The position numbers were made by a program, and so were the translations under genes. A stretch of DNA of 64,000 bases from Arthrobacter sp. 131MFCol6.1 (GTDB taxonomy: Bacteria > Actinomycetota > Actinomycetes > Actinomycetales > Micrococcaceae): the NCBI RefSeq assembly GCF_000374925.1, contig NZ_KB895554.1, positions 1 through 64,000 on the forward strand, given 5' to 3'. Below are positions 18,040 through 28,723 of this stretch, one piece after another. How positions within the stretch are numbered: the stretch's first letter is position 1; every line of letters starts with the position of its first letter. Under the pieces are notes generated by a model, which saw only the letters and a list, made by a program, of their open reading frames with translations, was not told the DNA's origin and searched no databases.

Positions 18040-19188
18040 CTACTTTTGGCGCTTGTAGAACGGCAGTGCGACCACTTCGAAGGGCTCGGCCTTGCCGCGG
18101 AGGTCGATGTCCAGGGCGGTGCCGGGCTCGGTGAACTCGACGTCGACGTAGGCCATCGCGACCGGGTAGCCGAGGCTCGGGCTGGGCTGGCCGGAGGTGA
18201 CCTCACCGACGACGTTGCCGTCCTTGAGGACCGGGTAGTGGCCGCGGCCGGCCCGGCGTCCGAGCCCCTTGAGCCCGACGAGCTTGCGGCCCGCGGTGGC
18301 GCCGGCGCCGGCTTCCTTCTTGGCGGCGAGGGCAGCCTTGCCAATGAAGTCGCCTTCCTTGGACAGCGCGACGACGGGGCCCAGGCCGGCGGCGAACGGA
18401 TCGCCTTCGAGGGAGAGCTCGTTGCCGTAGAGCGGCATGCCGGCCTCGAGGCGGAGCGAGTCGCGGGACGCGAGCCCGGCGGGGGTCAGCTCGCCGTCCT
18501 CGGCGATCGCGACGAGTGCCTGCCAGAGGGCGACGGCGGCGTCGTTCGCGACGAAGATCTCGAAGCCGTCTTCACCGGTGTAGCCGGTGCGGGCCAGCAG
18601 GAGGTCGTGGCTGGCGCCGCCGAACATGAACGGGACATCCACTGCGGCGTAGTACTTCAGGTCGGTGACGAGTTCGTGCTGCGCGGCGGGGACCAGGCGG
18701 AGCAGGATTTCCTGCGCCTTGGGTCCCTGCACGGCGATCAGCGAGGTCTCGGCGGACGCGTCCTGAACGGTAACGTCGAACCCTCCGTCCTTTCCGGAAC
18801 CGGCCCGCTCAGCGAGGGCCGAGGCGACTACCTTGGCGTTGCCCGCATTGGGGACCACGAGGAACTTCTGCTCGCCACGGCGGTAGGTGATGAGGTCGTC
18901 GATGATGCCGCCGTCCTCGTTGCAGATCAGCGAGTACTTGGCCTTGCCGATGGCCATCGCGGAGATCTTGCCCACGAGGGCGTAGTCCAGGAAGGCTGCG
19001 GCGTCGGGGCCCGTGACCCAGACTTCGCCCATGTGGGAGAGGTCGAACAGGCCCGCGGAGTTGCGGACGGCGTGGTGCTCGGCGAGTTCGGAGCTGTACT
19101 TCAGGGGCATCTGCCAGCCGCCGAAGTCCGTGAAGGAGGCGCCGAGCTTCTTGTGCTCTTCGTAAAGTGCCGTGTAGTTCTCAGTCAT
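18040..19188 (-). CDS. gcvT: Glycine cleavage T protein (aminomethyltransferase)
   Basis: The 382-aa folate-dependent subunit that releases ammonia and forms 5,10-methylene-THF from the H-protein-bound aminomethyl group. Family signatures: FDLSHMGEVWVTGPDA near residue 50, SLIAVQGPKAQEIL, TGYTGEDGFEIFV, and the C-terminal GYPVAMAYVDVEF. It begins 12 bp after gcvP and therefore shares its riboswitch-controlled transcript. Confidence 0.96.
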   Translation of the reverse strand: MTENYTALYEEHKKLGASFTDFGGWQMPLKYSSELAEHHAVRNSAGLFDLSHMGEVWVTGPDAAAFLDYALVGKISAMAIGKAKYSLICNEDGGIIDDLITYRRGEQKFLVVPNAGNAKVVASALAERAGSGKDGGFDVTVQDASAETSLIAVQGPKAQEILLRLVPAAQHELVTDLKYYAAVDVPFMFGGASHDLLLARTGYTGEDGFEIFVANDAAVALWQALVAIAEDGELTPAGLASRDSLRLEAGMPLYGNELSLEGDPFAAGLGPVVALSKEGDFIGKAALAAKKEAGAGATAGRKLVGLKGLGRRAGRGHYPVLKDGNVVGEVTSGQPSPSLGYPVAMAYVDVEFTEPGTALDIDLRGKAEPFEVVALPFYKRQK

Positions 19189-19200
19189 CGTTGGCTGTCC

Positions 19201-22098
<2,898 letters not shown>

Positions 22099-22165
22099 AA
22101 GGAACTCCATAACTCAGGCGGCGCAGGGTACGCCACATTGATTCGGGTTCCTCCCCGCTCTGTAT

Positions 22166-22360
22166 TGGACCTGAGAGTTTCCGCGCAGCCTGCGTTTCAA
22201 GGCTCCGCTTGCACCGTCGGTGAGCACAGCATGTCCGGGACACGCCTGCTACTTTCCAGAGATGCCTTGCCGCGGCGGTACATGGGCCTGAGAGATTCCT
22301 GGGGAGGGTTTGCTCCTACGGCGCCTGCTTGTACCTACTTGCAGGACTCTCCCGCCGCAG
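22166..22360 (-). ncRNA. Tandem glycine riboswitch
   Basis: Read on the minus strand, two glycine aptamers are visible in series. The first has GCGGGAGAGTCCTGC, the conserved CGCCGTAGGAGCAAA core, and AATCTCTCAGGCCC. The second has ATCTCTGGAAAG, CACCGACGGTGCAAG, and AAACTCTCAGGTCCA. They are joined by a short linker and sit 68 nt upstream of the gcvP start. In this class glycine binding switches the glycine cleavage operon on. Confidence 0.93.
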
Positions 22361-22599
22361 ATCAAAGGCGTATTCAATTGGGGGTGACAACAGTCACAGC
22401 TCTCATTGTCCTATGCCGGGCGCGCGTCCGCAAACTCCCTCCCGGCGACGGACCCAGGTTACGGCCGTCGAGCCGCCCGCCGGGAAATCCGACGGCGTGA
22501 ATTCGCCGGAAACGTCCGGGGTCGCCGCAACTTTCCGGCGACCTCGGAGCCTTCCGGCGACTTCGGCGAGGGGGGCCGGCGGCGGCGGGGGGGTGGGCG
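22361..22599. other. Intergenic region between riboswitch and TetR gene
   Basis: The region holds the likely promoter of the glycine operon (GTGACT and GAATAC, 16 bp apart on the minus strand, overlapping a GTGAC-N4-GTCAC palindrome at 22384-22397). A GC-rich stretch follows with repeated CTTCCGGCGAC units and a G-run near 22571-22595. I see no gene here. Confidence 0.4.
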
Positions 22600-23139
22600 T
22601 CAGCCGCGCAGGCGCTCGACGGCGGCCAGCAGGCCTTGGACGTCCGCCTCGACTTCCGGCAGGGGCCCGCCGGGGCCCCGGGTCAGCATCGCGTTGAAGT
22701 ACAGCCCGTCCCCCATATACAGGACGGCCTTCGCCATGGCGGGCCCGACGTCGGCGGCCAGCAGTTCGAGCCAGCTCGCCTGGCCGGCGGCGAAGCGGCG
22801 GAGGGTTTCCCCGTGTGCCACCTCGGCGAGCCGCGTGGCCGCCACGAAGACCCGGTCCATGGGCGTGTCCGCCCACACCGAGGACTTGATGAAGTATGCC
22901 GCCGCCCCCTCGGGGGCTGCCGCCATGGCCGCAACATCCGCGGCCAGAAGCCGGTCCAGCCGTTCCAGCAGGACCGCGATCATCGCCTCCTTGGTCGGGA
23001 AGTGGTAGAGCAGGCCGCCCTTGGAGACGCCGGCCCGGCGCGCGACGGCGTCGAGCGTCGCGGCGCGTTCGCCGACTTCGATGAGCAGGGATTCGAAGGC
23101 ATCGAGTACGGCCTCGCGGGCGACGGGTTTCCTGGGCAT
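22600..23139 (-). CDS. TetR-family transcriptional repressor
   Basis: A 179-aa regulator. The helix-turn-helix at about residues 25-50 (TLDAVARRAGVSKGGLLYHFPTKEAM) is the TetR_N signature, and the C-terminal part is a helical ligand domain. The start MPRKPVAREAV is typical; two upstream in-frame ATGs are less likely. It is divergent from an MFS efflux pump with a shared 16-bp palindrome between them, so it most likely represses that pump until a drug or similar compound binds. Confidence 0.92.
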   Translation of the reverse strand: MPRKPVAREAVLDAFESLLIEVGERAATLDAVARRAGVSKGGLLYHFPTKEAMIAVLLERLDRLLAADVAAMAAAPEGAAAYFIKSSVWADTPMDRVFVAATRLAEVAHGETLRRFAAGQASWLELLAADVGPAMAKAVLYMGDGLYFNAMLTRGPGGPLPEVEADVQGLLAAVERLRG

Positions 23140-23179
23140 GCCTCCCATCATGCCTGTCCTGCCGCGCATTTCTTAACTG

Positions 23180-23195
23180 TACCGTCCAGACGGTA
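23180..23195. promoter_or_regulatory. TetR operator between regulator and pump
   Basis: TACCGTCCAGACGGTA is a perfect 7+2+7 palindrome. It overlaps the TATAGT -10-like hexamer (23194-23199) of the MFS gene. The MFS ATG lies only 7 bp downstream of that hexamer, so the pump mRNA is probably leaderless. Confidence 0.75.
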
Positions 23196-23206
23196 TAGTT
23201 ACGTTC

Positions 23207-24793
23207 ATGAGCATCACATCGATCACCGCAGCCACCAGCACTCCGGCGACCACCGCCCCCGGGGCACCGTGGCGTGACTGGGTCGCCCTGGCCCTGCTGA
23301 TGTTCCCCGTCCTGCTCGTGGCCGTGGACAACACCGCGCTCACGTTCGCCCTGCCGGCCATCGCCAGCAGCCTGACCGCTTCCGGCGTCGAACTGCTCTG
23401 GATCGTCGACGCCTATCCCCTGGTCCTGGCCGGACTCCTGGTTGCGATGGGCTCCCTGGGCGACAGGATCGGCCGGCGCCGGCTGCTCTTCGTCGGCAGC
23501 GCGGGTTTCGCCGCCGTATCGGCCGTGACGGCGTTCGCGCCGAGCGCCGAATGGCTGATCGCCGGCCGCGCCGGGCTTGGCCTGTTCGGCGCCATGCTCA
23601 TGCCGTCCACGCTCTCGCTGATCCGGAACATCTTTCCGCAACCCAACCGGCGCAGGCTGGCCGTGGCGATCTGGGCCGCAGGCTTCTCCGGCGGCGCCGC
23701 CCTCGGCCCGATTGCCGGCGGCTGGCTGGTGGAACACTTCTGGTGGGGCGCCGTCCTGCTGGTCGCGGTACCGATCATCCTGCCCCTGCTGCTGCTCGGC
23801 CCGGCGCTGATCCCGGAATCCCGCGACCCACAGCCGGGCCGGGTGGACGTGCCCAGCATTGTCCTGTCCCTGCTGGTCATGGTGCCGGTGGTCTACGGGA
23901 TCAAGTCCCTCGCCACCCACGGGCCCGCTCCCGAGGCCTTCGCGAGCATCGGAACCGGCCTGCTCATGGGGTATGTGTTCATCCGGCGGCAGCGTGCGCT
24001 TGCCCGTGTCCACAGGACAGACCAGAGCACCGCGCCAATGCTCGATGTCAGCCTGTTTGGCAACCGGATCTTCAGTACGGCCATCGTGGCCAACGTCCTG
24101 GCACTGTTCTCCTTCAATGGCTTCATTCTCTTCCTGGCCCAGCACCTGCAGCTGCTGGAAGGCCAGTCCCCCTCGGCGTCCGGCGTCGCCATGGTCCCGG
24201 CCCTCATCGCCACAGTCGTAGCGGGGCTGCTCGTGGTCCCGCTGGTGCGCAAGGTGCGGCCCGGCTTTGTGGTGGCCGGCGGCCTGCTGCTGAGCGCGGC
24301 AGGCTATTTCCTGGTGGCATTCGGCGACCACAGCCAGGGCCCGTCGCTGCTCCTTGCCGCCCTGCTGGTGCTCTGCCTGGGGGTGGGCGCCGCGGAGACG
24401 ATCTCCAATGACCTGATCCTGGGCGCCGCGCCCGCCGACAAGTCGGGGGCCGCCGCCGCCATCTCCGAGACCGGCTACGAAGTGGGGTCCCTGCTGGGAA
24501 CGGCGATCCTCGGCTCAATCCTGACTGCCTCCTACCAGGGCAATCTCCGGCTTCCCGCGGGCGTGTCCGAGCTCGCCCCGGCCGCGGCCACCAGCCAGGC
24601 CGGTGAAACCCTGGCCGGCGCTGTGGATCTGGCCCGGATGCTGCCGGCGCCCCTGGCGGAGGCCGTGACGGCGGCCGCGCGCACCGCCTTCGACTCGGGC
24701 GTGCACGTCACGGCCTCAATTGCGCTGGTCCTGATGTCCGGGGCCTGCGTCCTGGCCGCCGTCGTCCTCCGGTCGGTGCCGAAGGCCAAATAA
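23207..24793 (+). CDS. MFS drug efflux transporter, DHA2 (14-TM) family
   Basis: A 528-aa proton-driven exporter resembling QacA/SmvA/LfrA. Motif A is LGDRIGRRRLL after helix 2, and motif C-like GFSGGAALGPIAGGWLVE lies in helix 5. The N-terminus has the D1-like LLVAVDNTALTFALPAI and LLWIVDAYPLVLAGL typical of DHA2 proteins. Substrates in the family are cationic dyes, biocides and antibiotics; the exact substrate cannot be read here. It is paired with a divergent TetR repressor. Confidence 0.92.
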   Translation: MSITSITAATSTPATTAPGAPWRDWVALALLMFPVLLVAVDNTALTFALPAIASSLTASGVELLWIVDAYPLVLAGLLVAMGSLGDRIGRRRLLFVGSAGFAAVSAVTAFAPSAEWLIAGRAGLGLFGAMLMPSTLSLIRNIFPQPNRRRLAVAIWAAGFSGGAALGPIAGGWLVEHFWWGAVLLVAVPIILPLLLLGPALIPESRDPQPGRVDVPSIVLSLLVMVPVVYGIKSLATHGPAPEAFASIGTGLLMGYVFIRRQRALARVHRTDQSTAPMLDVSLFGNRIFSTAIVANVLALFSFNGFILFLAQHLQLLEGQSPSASGVAMVPALIATVVAGLLVVPLVRKVRPGFVVAGGLLLSAAGYFLVAFGDHSQGPSLLLAALLVLCLGVGAAETISNDLILGAAPADKSGAAAAISETGYEVGSLLGTAILGSILTASYQGNLRLPAGVSELAPAAATSQAGETLAGAVDLARMLPAPLAEAVTAAARTAFDSGVHVTASIALVLMSGACVLAAVVLRSVPKAK

Positions 24794-24839
24794 GGCTCAG
24801 CGGCCGCCGTCGGCGTCACACGTTCCGCCGCTTAAACAC

Positions 24840-24879
24840 GAGCGTCCGGCGCCGGGAAGATACCCGGCGCCGGACGCTC
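24840..24879. terminator. Bidirectional terminator between MFS and dps
   Basis: A perfect 17-bp stem (GAGCGTCCGGCGCCGGG and its complement) closes a 6-nt loop. TGTTTTA follows on the plus side and GTGTTTAA on the minus side. It separates two convergent genes and can serve both. Confidence 0.92.
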
Positions 24880-24912
24880 ATGTTTTAGGGGCGGCCTGGT
24901 GGGAGCCGGTCC

Positions 24913-25392
24913 CTACTTGCTGTCCGGAGTTGTCACGCTGGCCGTGGCCCGCATGGTCTCGGCATTCACCATCCAGGCGTACTGCTCAAACTTGGCGATG
25001 AACTCGTGCAGCAGATCCGCGGTGGTGGGATCTTCCTCGTCCACTTCGTCATGGACCTTGCGCATGGTGCCGACGGCCGCCTCAAGCGCGGCGACAATCC
25101 GCTCGATGGCGTCCTTCGTGTTGATCAGGCCCGCCGGGAACTCGGCCAGTGCGGTGGACTTGGAAACCGTGGAGCTTCGGCCGTCCGGGAGGGCGTGGAG
25201 GGCACGCATGCGCTCGGCGAGGTCGTCCGCGAAGCCCCGGGCGGCGTCGATGATCTCGTCCAGCTGGAGGTGAAGGTCCCGGAAGTTGGTCCCGACGATG
25301 TTCCAGTGCGCCTGCTTGCCCTGAACGTGGAGTTCGATCAGGTCCACCAGGACTGCCTGCAGGTTGGTCGTCAATGTGGGTGATGCTTTCAT
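24913..25392 (-). CDS. dps: Dps-family DNA-protecting ferritin-like protein
   Basis: A 159-aa mini-ferritin that oxidises and stores iron with hydrogen peroxide and coats DNA in starved cells. The ferroxidase ligands are visible in QAHWNIVGTNFRDLHLQLDEI (His, Asp and Glu at inter-subunit sites), and the core helix bundle ends with EFIAKFEQYAWMVNAE. The length is typical. It stands alone and is convergent with the MFS gene. Confidence 0.94.
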   Translation of the reverse strand: MKASPTLTTNLQAVLVDLIELHVQGKQAHWNIVGTNFRDLHLQLDEIIDAARGFADDLAERMRALHALPDGRSSTVSKSTALAEFPAGLINTKDAIERIVAALEAAVGTMRKVHDEVDEEDPTTADLLHEFIAKFEQYAWMVNAETMRATASVTTPDSK

Positions 25393-25559
25393 GAATCCTC
25401 CTCGATAGAACCGGTGCCGTGCGGGCCGCGCGTGCCGCTTGCTGGCACCCCGGCCGATGCTTTCGACGCTACCGCAGGGCGGCGCCGGGCCGCGACGGTT
25501 CTGGGAGGAATTTCTCGGTCAGCTTACTAAGTCGGCTTACTAACCGTTGTTGGGGCGGC

Positions 25560-26378
25560 TTAGACGGCCTCGTTGAGGATGGGCCCCCGGGGGAACACGG
25601 CCCGCGTGATGCCGCCGGAGGTGGATTCGGACAGCTGGGTGAGGTAGTCGTTGCGCCGCCTCGGGGTGATCCGGGACTGCGGCTGGAACGGCTGCTCGGG
25701 GTCGTCGGCGTAGTGGGCGGTCAGGCCGTCACGCATGAGCCGGATGGCCTCCGAACGCTGCTGGGACACCGCTGCGTGCGTGGACCCGAGTTCCGCGGCG
25801 AGGTCTTTGACCGTGCGGTCGCCGAAGTAGATCTCCTCCACCACGTAGCGCATCCGTTCCGGGAGTGACTTCACGGCGGCCCGCAGGTACTGGAGTCGTT
25901 CATCCGCGAGCACGGAGTGTTCCGGCGTCAGGGTTTCGGCGGCCAGGGTATCCACGACTGCCTCGTCGAGGGGCGTCAGTGTGCGAGAGGCATCCGCGAG
26001 CGCGGCCTCCACAACGCTCTGCTGGACGCCCAGGGCAGAGGCGATCTCGTCCACAGTGGGGGTGCGGCCCAAGGCGGACGCCAGGGTTTCCTGCACGGAC
26101 ATGGTTTCCTTGATCCGCCGGCGGGCGGATCGGGTGGCCCAGTCGCTGGCCCGCATCTCGTCCGCGAAGGCACCAAGGATGCGCCGGCGCGCGAAAGCGC
26201 CGAACGGCACCCCGAGGCCTGGATCGAACGAATCGGCCGAGGTGATCAGGGCAATAGCGCCGGCTGAAGCCAAATCATCGCGAGAAAGGTGTGACGCCTT
26301 CGAGCACAAATCTGAGACGAGATACCCCACCAGCGGAAGGTGCTGCGTGACCATCTCGTTGCGTTCCACGCGATTCAA
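25560..26378 (-). CDS. Flagellar-type sigma factor (FliA/WhiG/sigma-28 class)
   Basis: A sigma-70-family factor of 272 aa. Region 2 (HLPLVGYLVSDL...DDLASAGAIALITSADSFDPGLGVPFGAFARRRILGAFADEMRASDW) matches the sigma-28 class, region 3 includes GRTPTVDEIASALGV, and region 4 has LPERMRYVVEEIYFGDRTVKDLAAELGSTHAAVSQQRSEAIRLMR. I place the start at TTG 26378 because GGGGGG lies 8 bp upstream; a TTG at 26447 is the alternative. It borders the flagellar cluster, whose operons share one sigma-28-like promoter motif. No FlgM anti-sigma gene is seen. Confidence 0.87.
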   Translation of the reverse strand: MNRVERNEMVTQHLPLVGYLVSDLCSKASHLSRDDLASAGAIALITSADSFDPGLGVPFGAFARRRILGAFADEMRASDWATRSARRRIKETMSVQETLASALGRTPTVDEIASALGVQQSVVEAALADASRTLTPLDEAVVDTLAAETLTPEHSVLADERLQYLRAAVKSLPERMRYVVEEIYFGDRTVKDLAAELGSTHAAVSQQRSEAIRLMRDGLTAHYADDPEQPFQPQSRITPRRRNDYLTQLSESTSGGITRAVFPRGPILNEAV

Positions 26379-26407
26379 TACTGTGTCCCCCCATGAGACC
26401 GGATCCG

Positions 26408-26424
26408 AAGGGTCCTCGACCCTT
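26408..26424 (-). promoter_or_regulatory. Palindrome upstream of the sigma-factor start
   Basis: AAGGGTC, three bases and GACCCTT form a perfect 17-bp inverted repeat 30 bp before the chosen TTG. It could be an operator or an mRNA hairpin affecting translation of the sigma factor. The alternative start at 26447 would make it coding. Confidence 0.45.
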
Positions 26425-26514
26425 AAAACGCCGAGAGCCGCACCCAAAACCGACCGGTGCTCCCCCCATAGGAGTCAGCGTTCGCAAGTAGGGCGCAGCA
26501 CCCATGGAGGAAAC

Positions 26515-26541
26515 CTATCACCTGTTCCAAGATCTGCGTGT
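26515..26541 (-). promoter_or_regulatory. Weak sigma-28-like promoter before the sigma-factor gene
   Basis: On the minus strand ACACGCAG, 11 bp and GGTGATAG partly match the motif found upstream of the flagellar operons (T[A/T]ACGNNN-N11-GCCGATAA). It keeps ACG in the -35 element and GATA in the -10 element. It may allow autoregulation. Confidence 0.35.
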
Positions 26542-26621
26542 ACCCTCAGGGAAAAGCTGTGCGAAAAATGCGGTGACCGCCCCGAAGCTGTGATTCACAG
26601 GGCGGAAAGAGAATGGGGCCC

Positions 26622-27137
26622 ATGAGCGCAAGTGATCTCTCCGCGGCACTGTGGCAGGAGCGGCGGCAGCTGGAGCTGCTCCTCTTCAGGCTGGAGACGC
26701 AGCGTCTGCATGTCGTGGCCGGGAATCTGGAATGGCTGAACTTCATGGCCTCCGAGATTGAAACCGTGCTGGACCGCCTGCGCTTCGAGGCCCTGGCCCG
26801 GAGCGTCGAATCTGCTGCCGTGGCGGCCGAATGGGGTTTGCCGGCACAGACCACGCTCGTCGAACTGGTTGCGGCCGCGCCCGCCGGGCCCTGGCCCGAG
26901 ATCCTGCGCGAGCATCTGGACGCCCTGCACACACTCCTGGCCCGGCTGGGCGAGGCTTCCAGCGTGAACGAGGAGGCACTGGGGAGCCTCCCGATGCCGG
27001 GACGCCCCGGCCCGGCAGGCGCGGCCGGGCTGCTGGACCAGTTGACCACGGGCGGAAACCTGGAGCGGTCCCTGGCCGTGGTCCGGCGTTCAGCCCAGCC
27101 GCTCCTGGCCCAGTATCTCGGCGGGGACCACGTCTGA
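26622..27137 (+). CDS. FlgN-like chaperone, second copy
   Basis: A 171-aa helical protein clearly related to the FlgN encoded at 56262-56750: both share LSAxLWxER near the start, SLAR/ALAR-S/T-x-E-A/S-AxVAxxWGLP in the middle and WxEIL near residue 95. FlgN proteins chaperone the hook-filament junction proteins FlgK and FlgL. This copy has no flgKL next to it; it is divergent from the sigma factor and convergent with csrA. It may chaperone another substrate or act in regulation. ATG 26622 is preferred over 26613, but both are possible. Confidence 0.72.
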   Translation: MSASDLSAALWQERRQLELLLFRLETQRLHVVAGNLEWLNFMASEIETVLDRLRFEALARSVESAAVAAEWGLPAQTTLVELVAAAPAGPWPEILREHLDALHTLLARLGEASSVNEEALGSLPMPGRPGPAGAAGLLDQLTTGGNLERSLAVVRRSAQPLLAQYLGGDHV

Positions 27138-27151
27138 TCCGGAGCGGGTCC

Positions 27152-27400
27152 TCAGCCGTCGGCGGGAGTTGCGCGCGGCGGCATGAGTCCGCGCAGCGCA
27201 TCCTCGGCGTCCGGGCCCGCTTCCGCCGCCGCGAGGTTCGCCGCCGCGATGGCTTCGATGACTTCCCGGCGCTGGATCGGCACACCCCGGGGCGCCTCAA
27301 TGCCTATCCGAACACCGTCGCCGCGGCCTTCCAGAACAGTGATGACGATGCCGTCGCCGATCATGATCTGTTCGCCCGGCTTGCGTGTAAGTACCAGCAT
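27152..27400 (-). CDS. csrA: CsrA translational regulator
   Basis: An 82-aa RNA-binding protein that represses translation by binding GGA in hairpin loops near ribosome-binding sites. MLVLTRKPGEQIMIGDGIVITVLEGRGDGVRIGIEAP is the canonical start, and the C-terminal R-x-E-V (IQRREVIEAI) matches the RNA-binding edge. A tail of about 20 residues rich in Ala/Pro follows. It is last in the flhBA operon. FliW, its protein antagonist, is encoded at 59096-59500 and a fitting target hairpin lies in the fliC leader. Confidence 0.95.
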   Translation of the reverse strand: MLVLTRKPGEQIMIGDGIVITVLEGRGDGVRIGIEAPRGVPIQRREVIEAIAAANLAAAEAGPDAEDALRGLMPPRATPADG

Positions 27401-27409
27401 CTTCTCAAT

Positions 27410-28723
27410 CTACCCTTCAGCCCGGGGGGCATCGTACGATTCCCGCCGGTTCTGCCATGTCGGTTCCGGCCCGGCGGGGCGCCCGTCGATCCAGCCCACG
27501 GGCAGTGCCAGTCCGTTGACGCTTTCAGGTGACCCGGTCTCCGACGCACCCACCACCGCCACAGCGGTCACGTTGAGCTGGGCGGAGAGCACGCCGACCC
27601 AGCGCGCCGTGTCCTCGTGCTTGCGTCCGGCGTCGACTACTACCCAGACCTGGTCGGCGGAGAGCGCCGCCACGGACTGCACCCGGGCCAGGGCGTTGCG
27701 GGCTTTACCCAGTCCGAACGCGACCAGGACGGTGCGCTCCGTCACCACGGCGTGGGCACGCGCGGCCGTGGCGCTTTGACGTCCCTCGACGTGCAGGTGG
27801 CCATAGGCGGAGAGCTCGCCGGCGGTCCGCACATCGGCACCCCCGGACGCCATGGACATGGCCAGGGCGGCATCCATCGCGTCCTCCCCCAGCCCGACCA
27901 GGAGCACGAGATCGCCGACGCCGGTCAGCGGAGCCGGAACCGGGGCATCCGCAGCCCTGCCCCGCCCGGTGGCGGTGCCGGCGGCGGGGGCCGGGTGCAC
28001 GGGGGTCCCGGCTGCGGCCTGCCCGGCAGCGGGCGCCGGTTCCTCCGAGATGCGGGCGGCGGGGGCCGGGTGCACGGGGCTCCCGACGGCGGCCCGCCCG
28101 GCAGCGGGCGCCGGTTCCGCCGGGGTCCGGAGCCCGGCGCCGAGCTGTTCCAGCAGCTCGGCGAAGTCCGGCGATTCGGTGGATACACCGGCAGGAGCGG
28201 GCCGGTACAGGCTCCGCTCAGCGGCGTCCGCTTCTTCCAGGAGCGCGGCGATGGCGGCGCCCTGCAAGTGATGGGACGGGGCGGCGGGCCGTGCCGACCC
28301 TCCGTCGAGGCCGGTCGGCGCTGAGCTCCGTGCCGCCGGCGGGGCTGCCGGCGGGGCTGCCGGCGGGGCCGATGCTGCCGCCGCGGCTCCGGCGTCGTAC
28401 TTCCCGGCCGGGGTCCCGCCGCCCGTAACAGTGCCCGCGGAAGCCGCTCCGGCGGCGGTCTCCCGGGCGGGACCACCAGTTACCGGGCCGGAATCGGTCC
28501 CGGCCAGGATGTCGGCGTCGGGCACTACCTCGCCGGTGACGACCTCGTGCTTGGACTGGATCTCGATCATGGCCTCGTAGCGGTCCTGGGCGAAGAGCCC
28601 GGCGATTCCGGGGCTGCTGACGCGTTCGGCGGACACGATCCGGGCCGCCGGACTGTACAGCTGTTCTGCTTTGCGGCGGATTTCCTCGAGCGAGGCTCCC
28701 TTAAGCCGATAGCGGTTCGGCAT
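27410..28723 (-). CDS. FlhF-like protein lacking the GTPase P-loop
   Basis: A 437-aa protein with the FlhF start (MPNRYRLKGASLEEIRRKAEQLYSPAARIVSAERV) and a long Ala/Pro-rich middle. The C-terminal region (about 270-437) is shaped like an NG GTPase: VLLVGLGEDAMDAALAMSMA stands where GPTGVGKTTT would be, and VWVVVDAGRKHEDT and LALPVGWIDG match later FlhF segments. The G1 lysine and Thr are gone, so GTP binding is unlikely. It overlaps the flhA end by 23 bp. The middle contains a direct repeat. FlhF normally helps place flagella; this form may be a scaffold. Confidence 0.7.
   Translation of the reverse strand: MPNRYRLKGASLEEIRRKAEQLYSPAARIVSAERVSSPGIAGLFAQDRYEAMIEIQSKHEVVTGEVVPDADILAGTDSGPVTGGPARETAAGAASAGTVTGGGTPAGKYDAGAAAAASAPPAAPPAAPPAARSSAPTGLDGGSARPAAPSHHLQGAAIAALLEEADAAERSLYRPAPAGVSTESPDFAELLEQLGAGLRTPAEPAPAAGRAAVGSPVHPAPAARISEEPAPAAGQAAAGTPVHPAPAAGTATGRGRAADAPVPAPLTGVGDLVLLVGLGEDAMDAALAMSMASGGADVRTAGELSAYGHLHVEGRQSATAARAHAVVTERTVLVAFGLGKARNALARVQSVAALSADQVWVVVDAGRKHEDTARWVGVLSAQLNVTAVAVVGASETGSPESVNGLALPVGWIDGRPAGPEPTWQNRRESYDAPRAEG
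27968..28120. repeat. 75-bp direct repeat inside the FlhF-like gene
   Basis: Two adjacent copies encode near-identical 25-residue blocks (EPAPAAGRAAVGSPVHPAPA... and EPAPAAGQAAAGTPVHPAPA...). They lie in the low-complexity linker, and the frame is kept. A run of smaller GGCGGGGCTGCC repeats lies further on at about 28336-28370. Confidence 0.8.
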
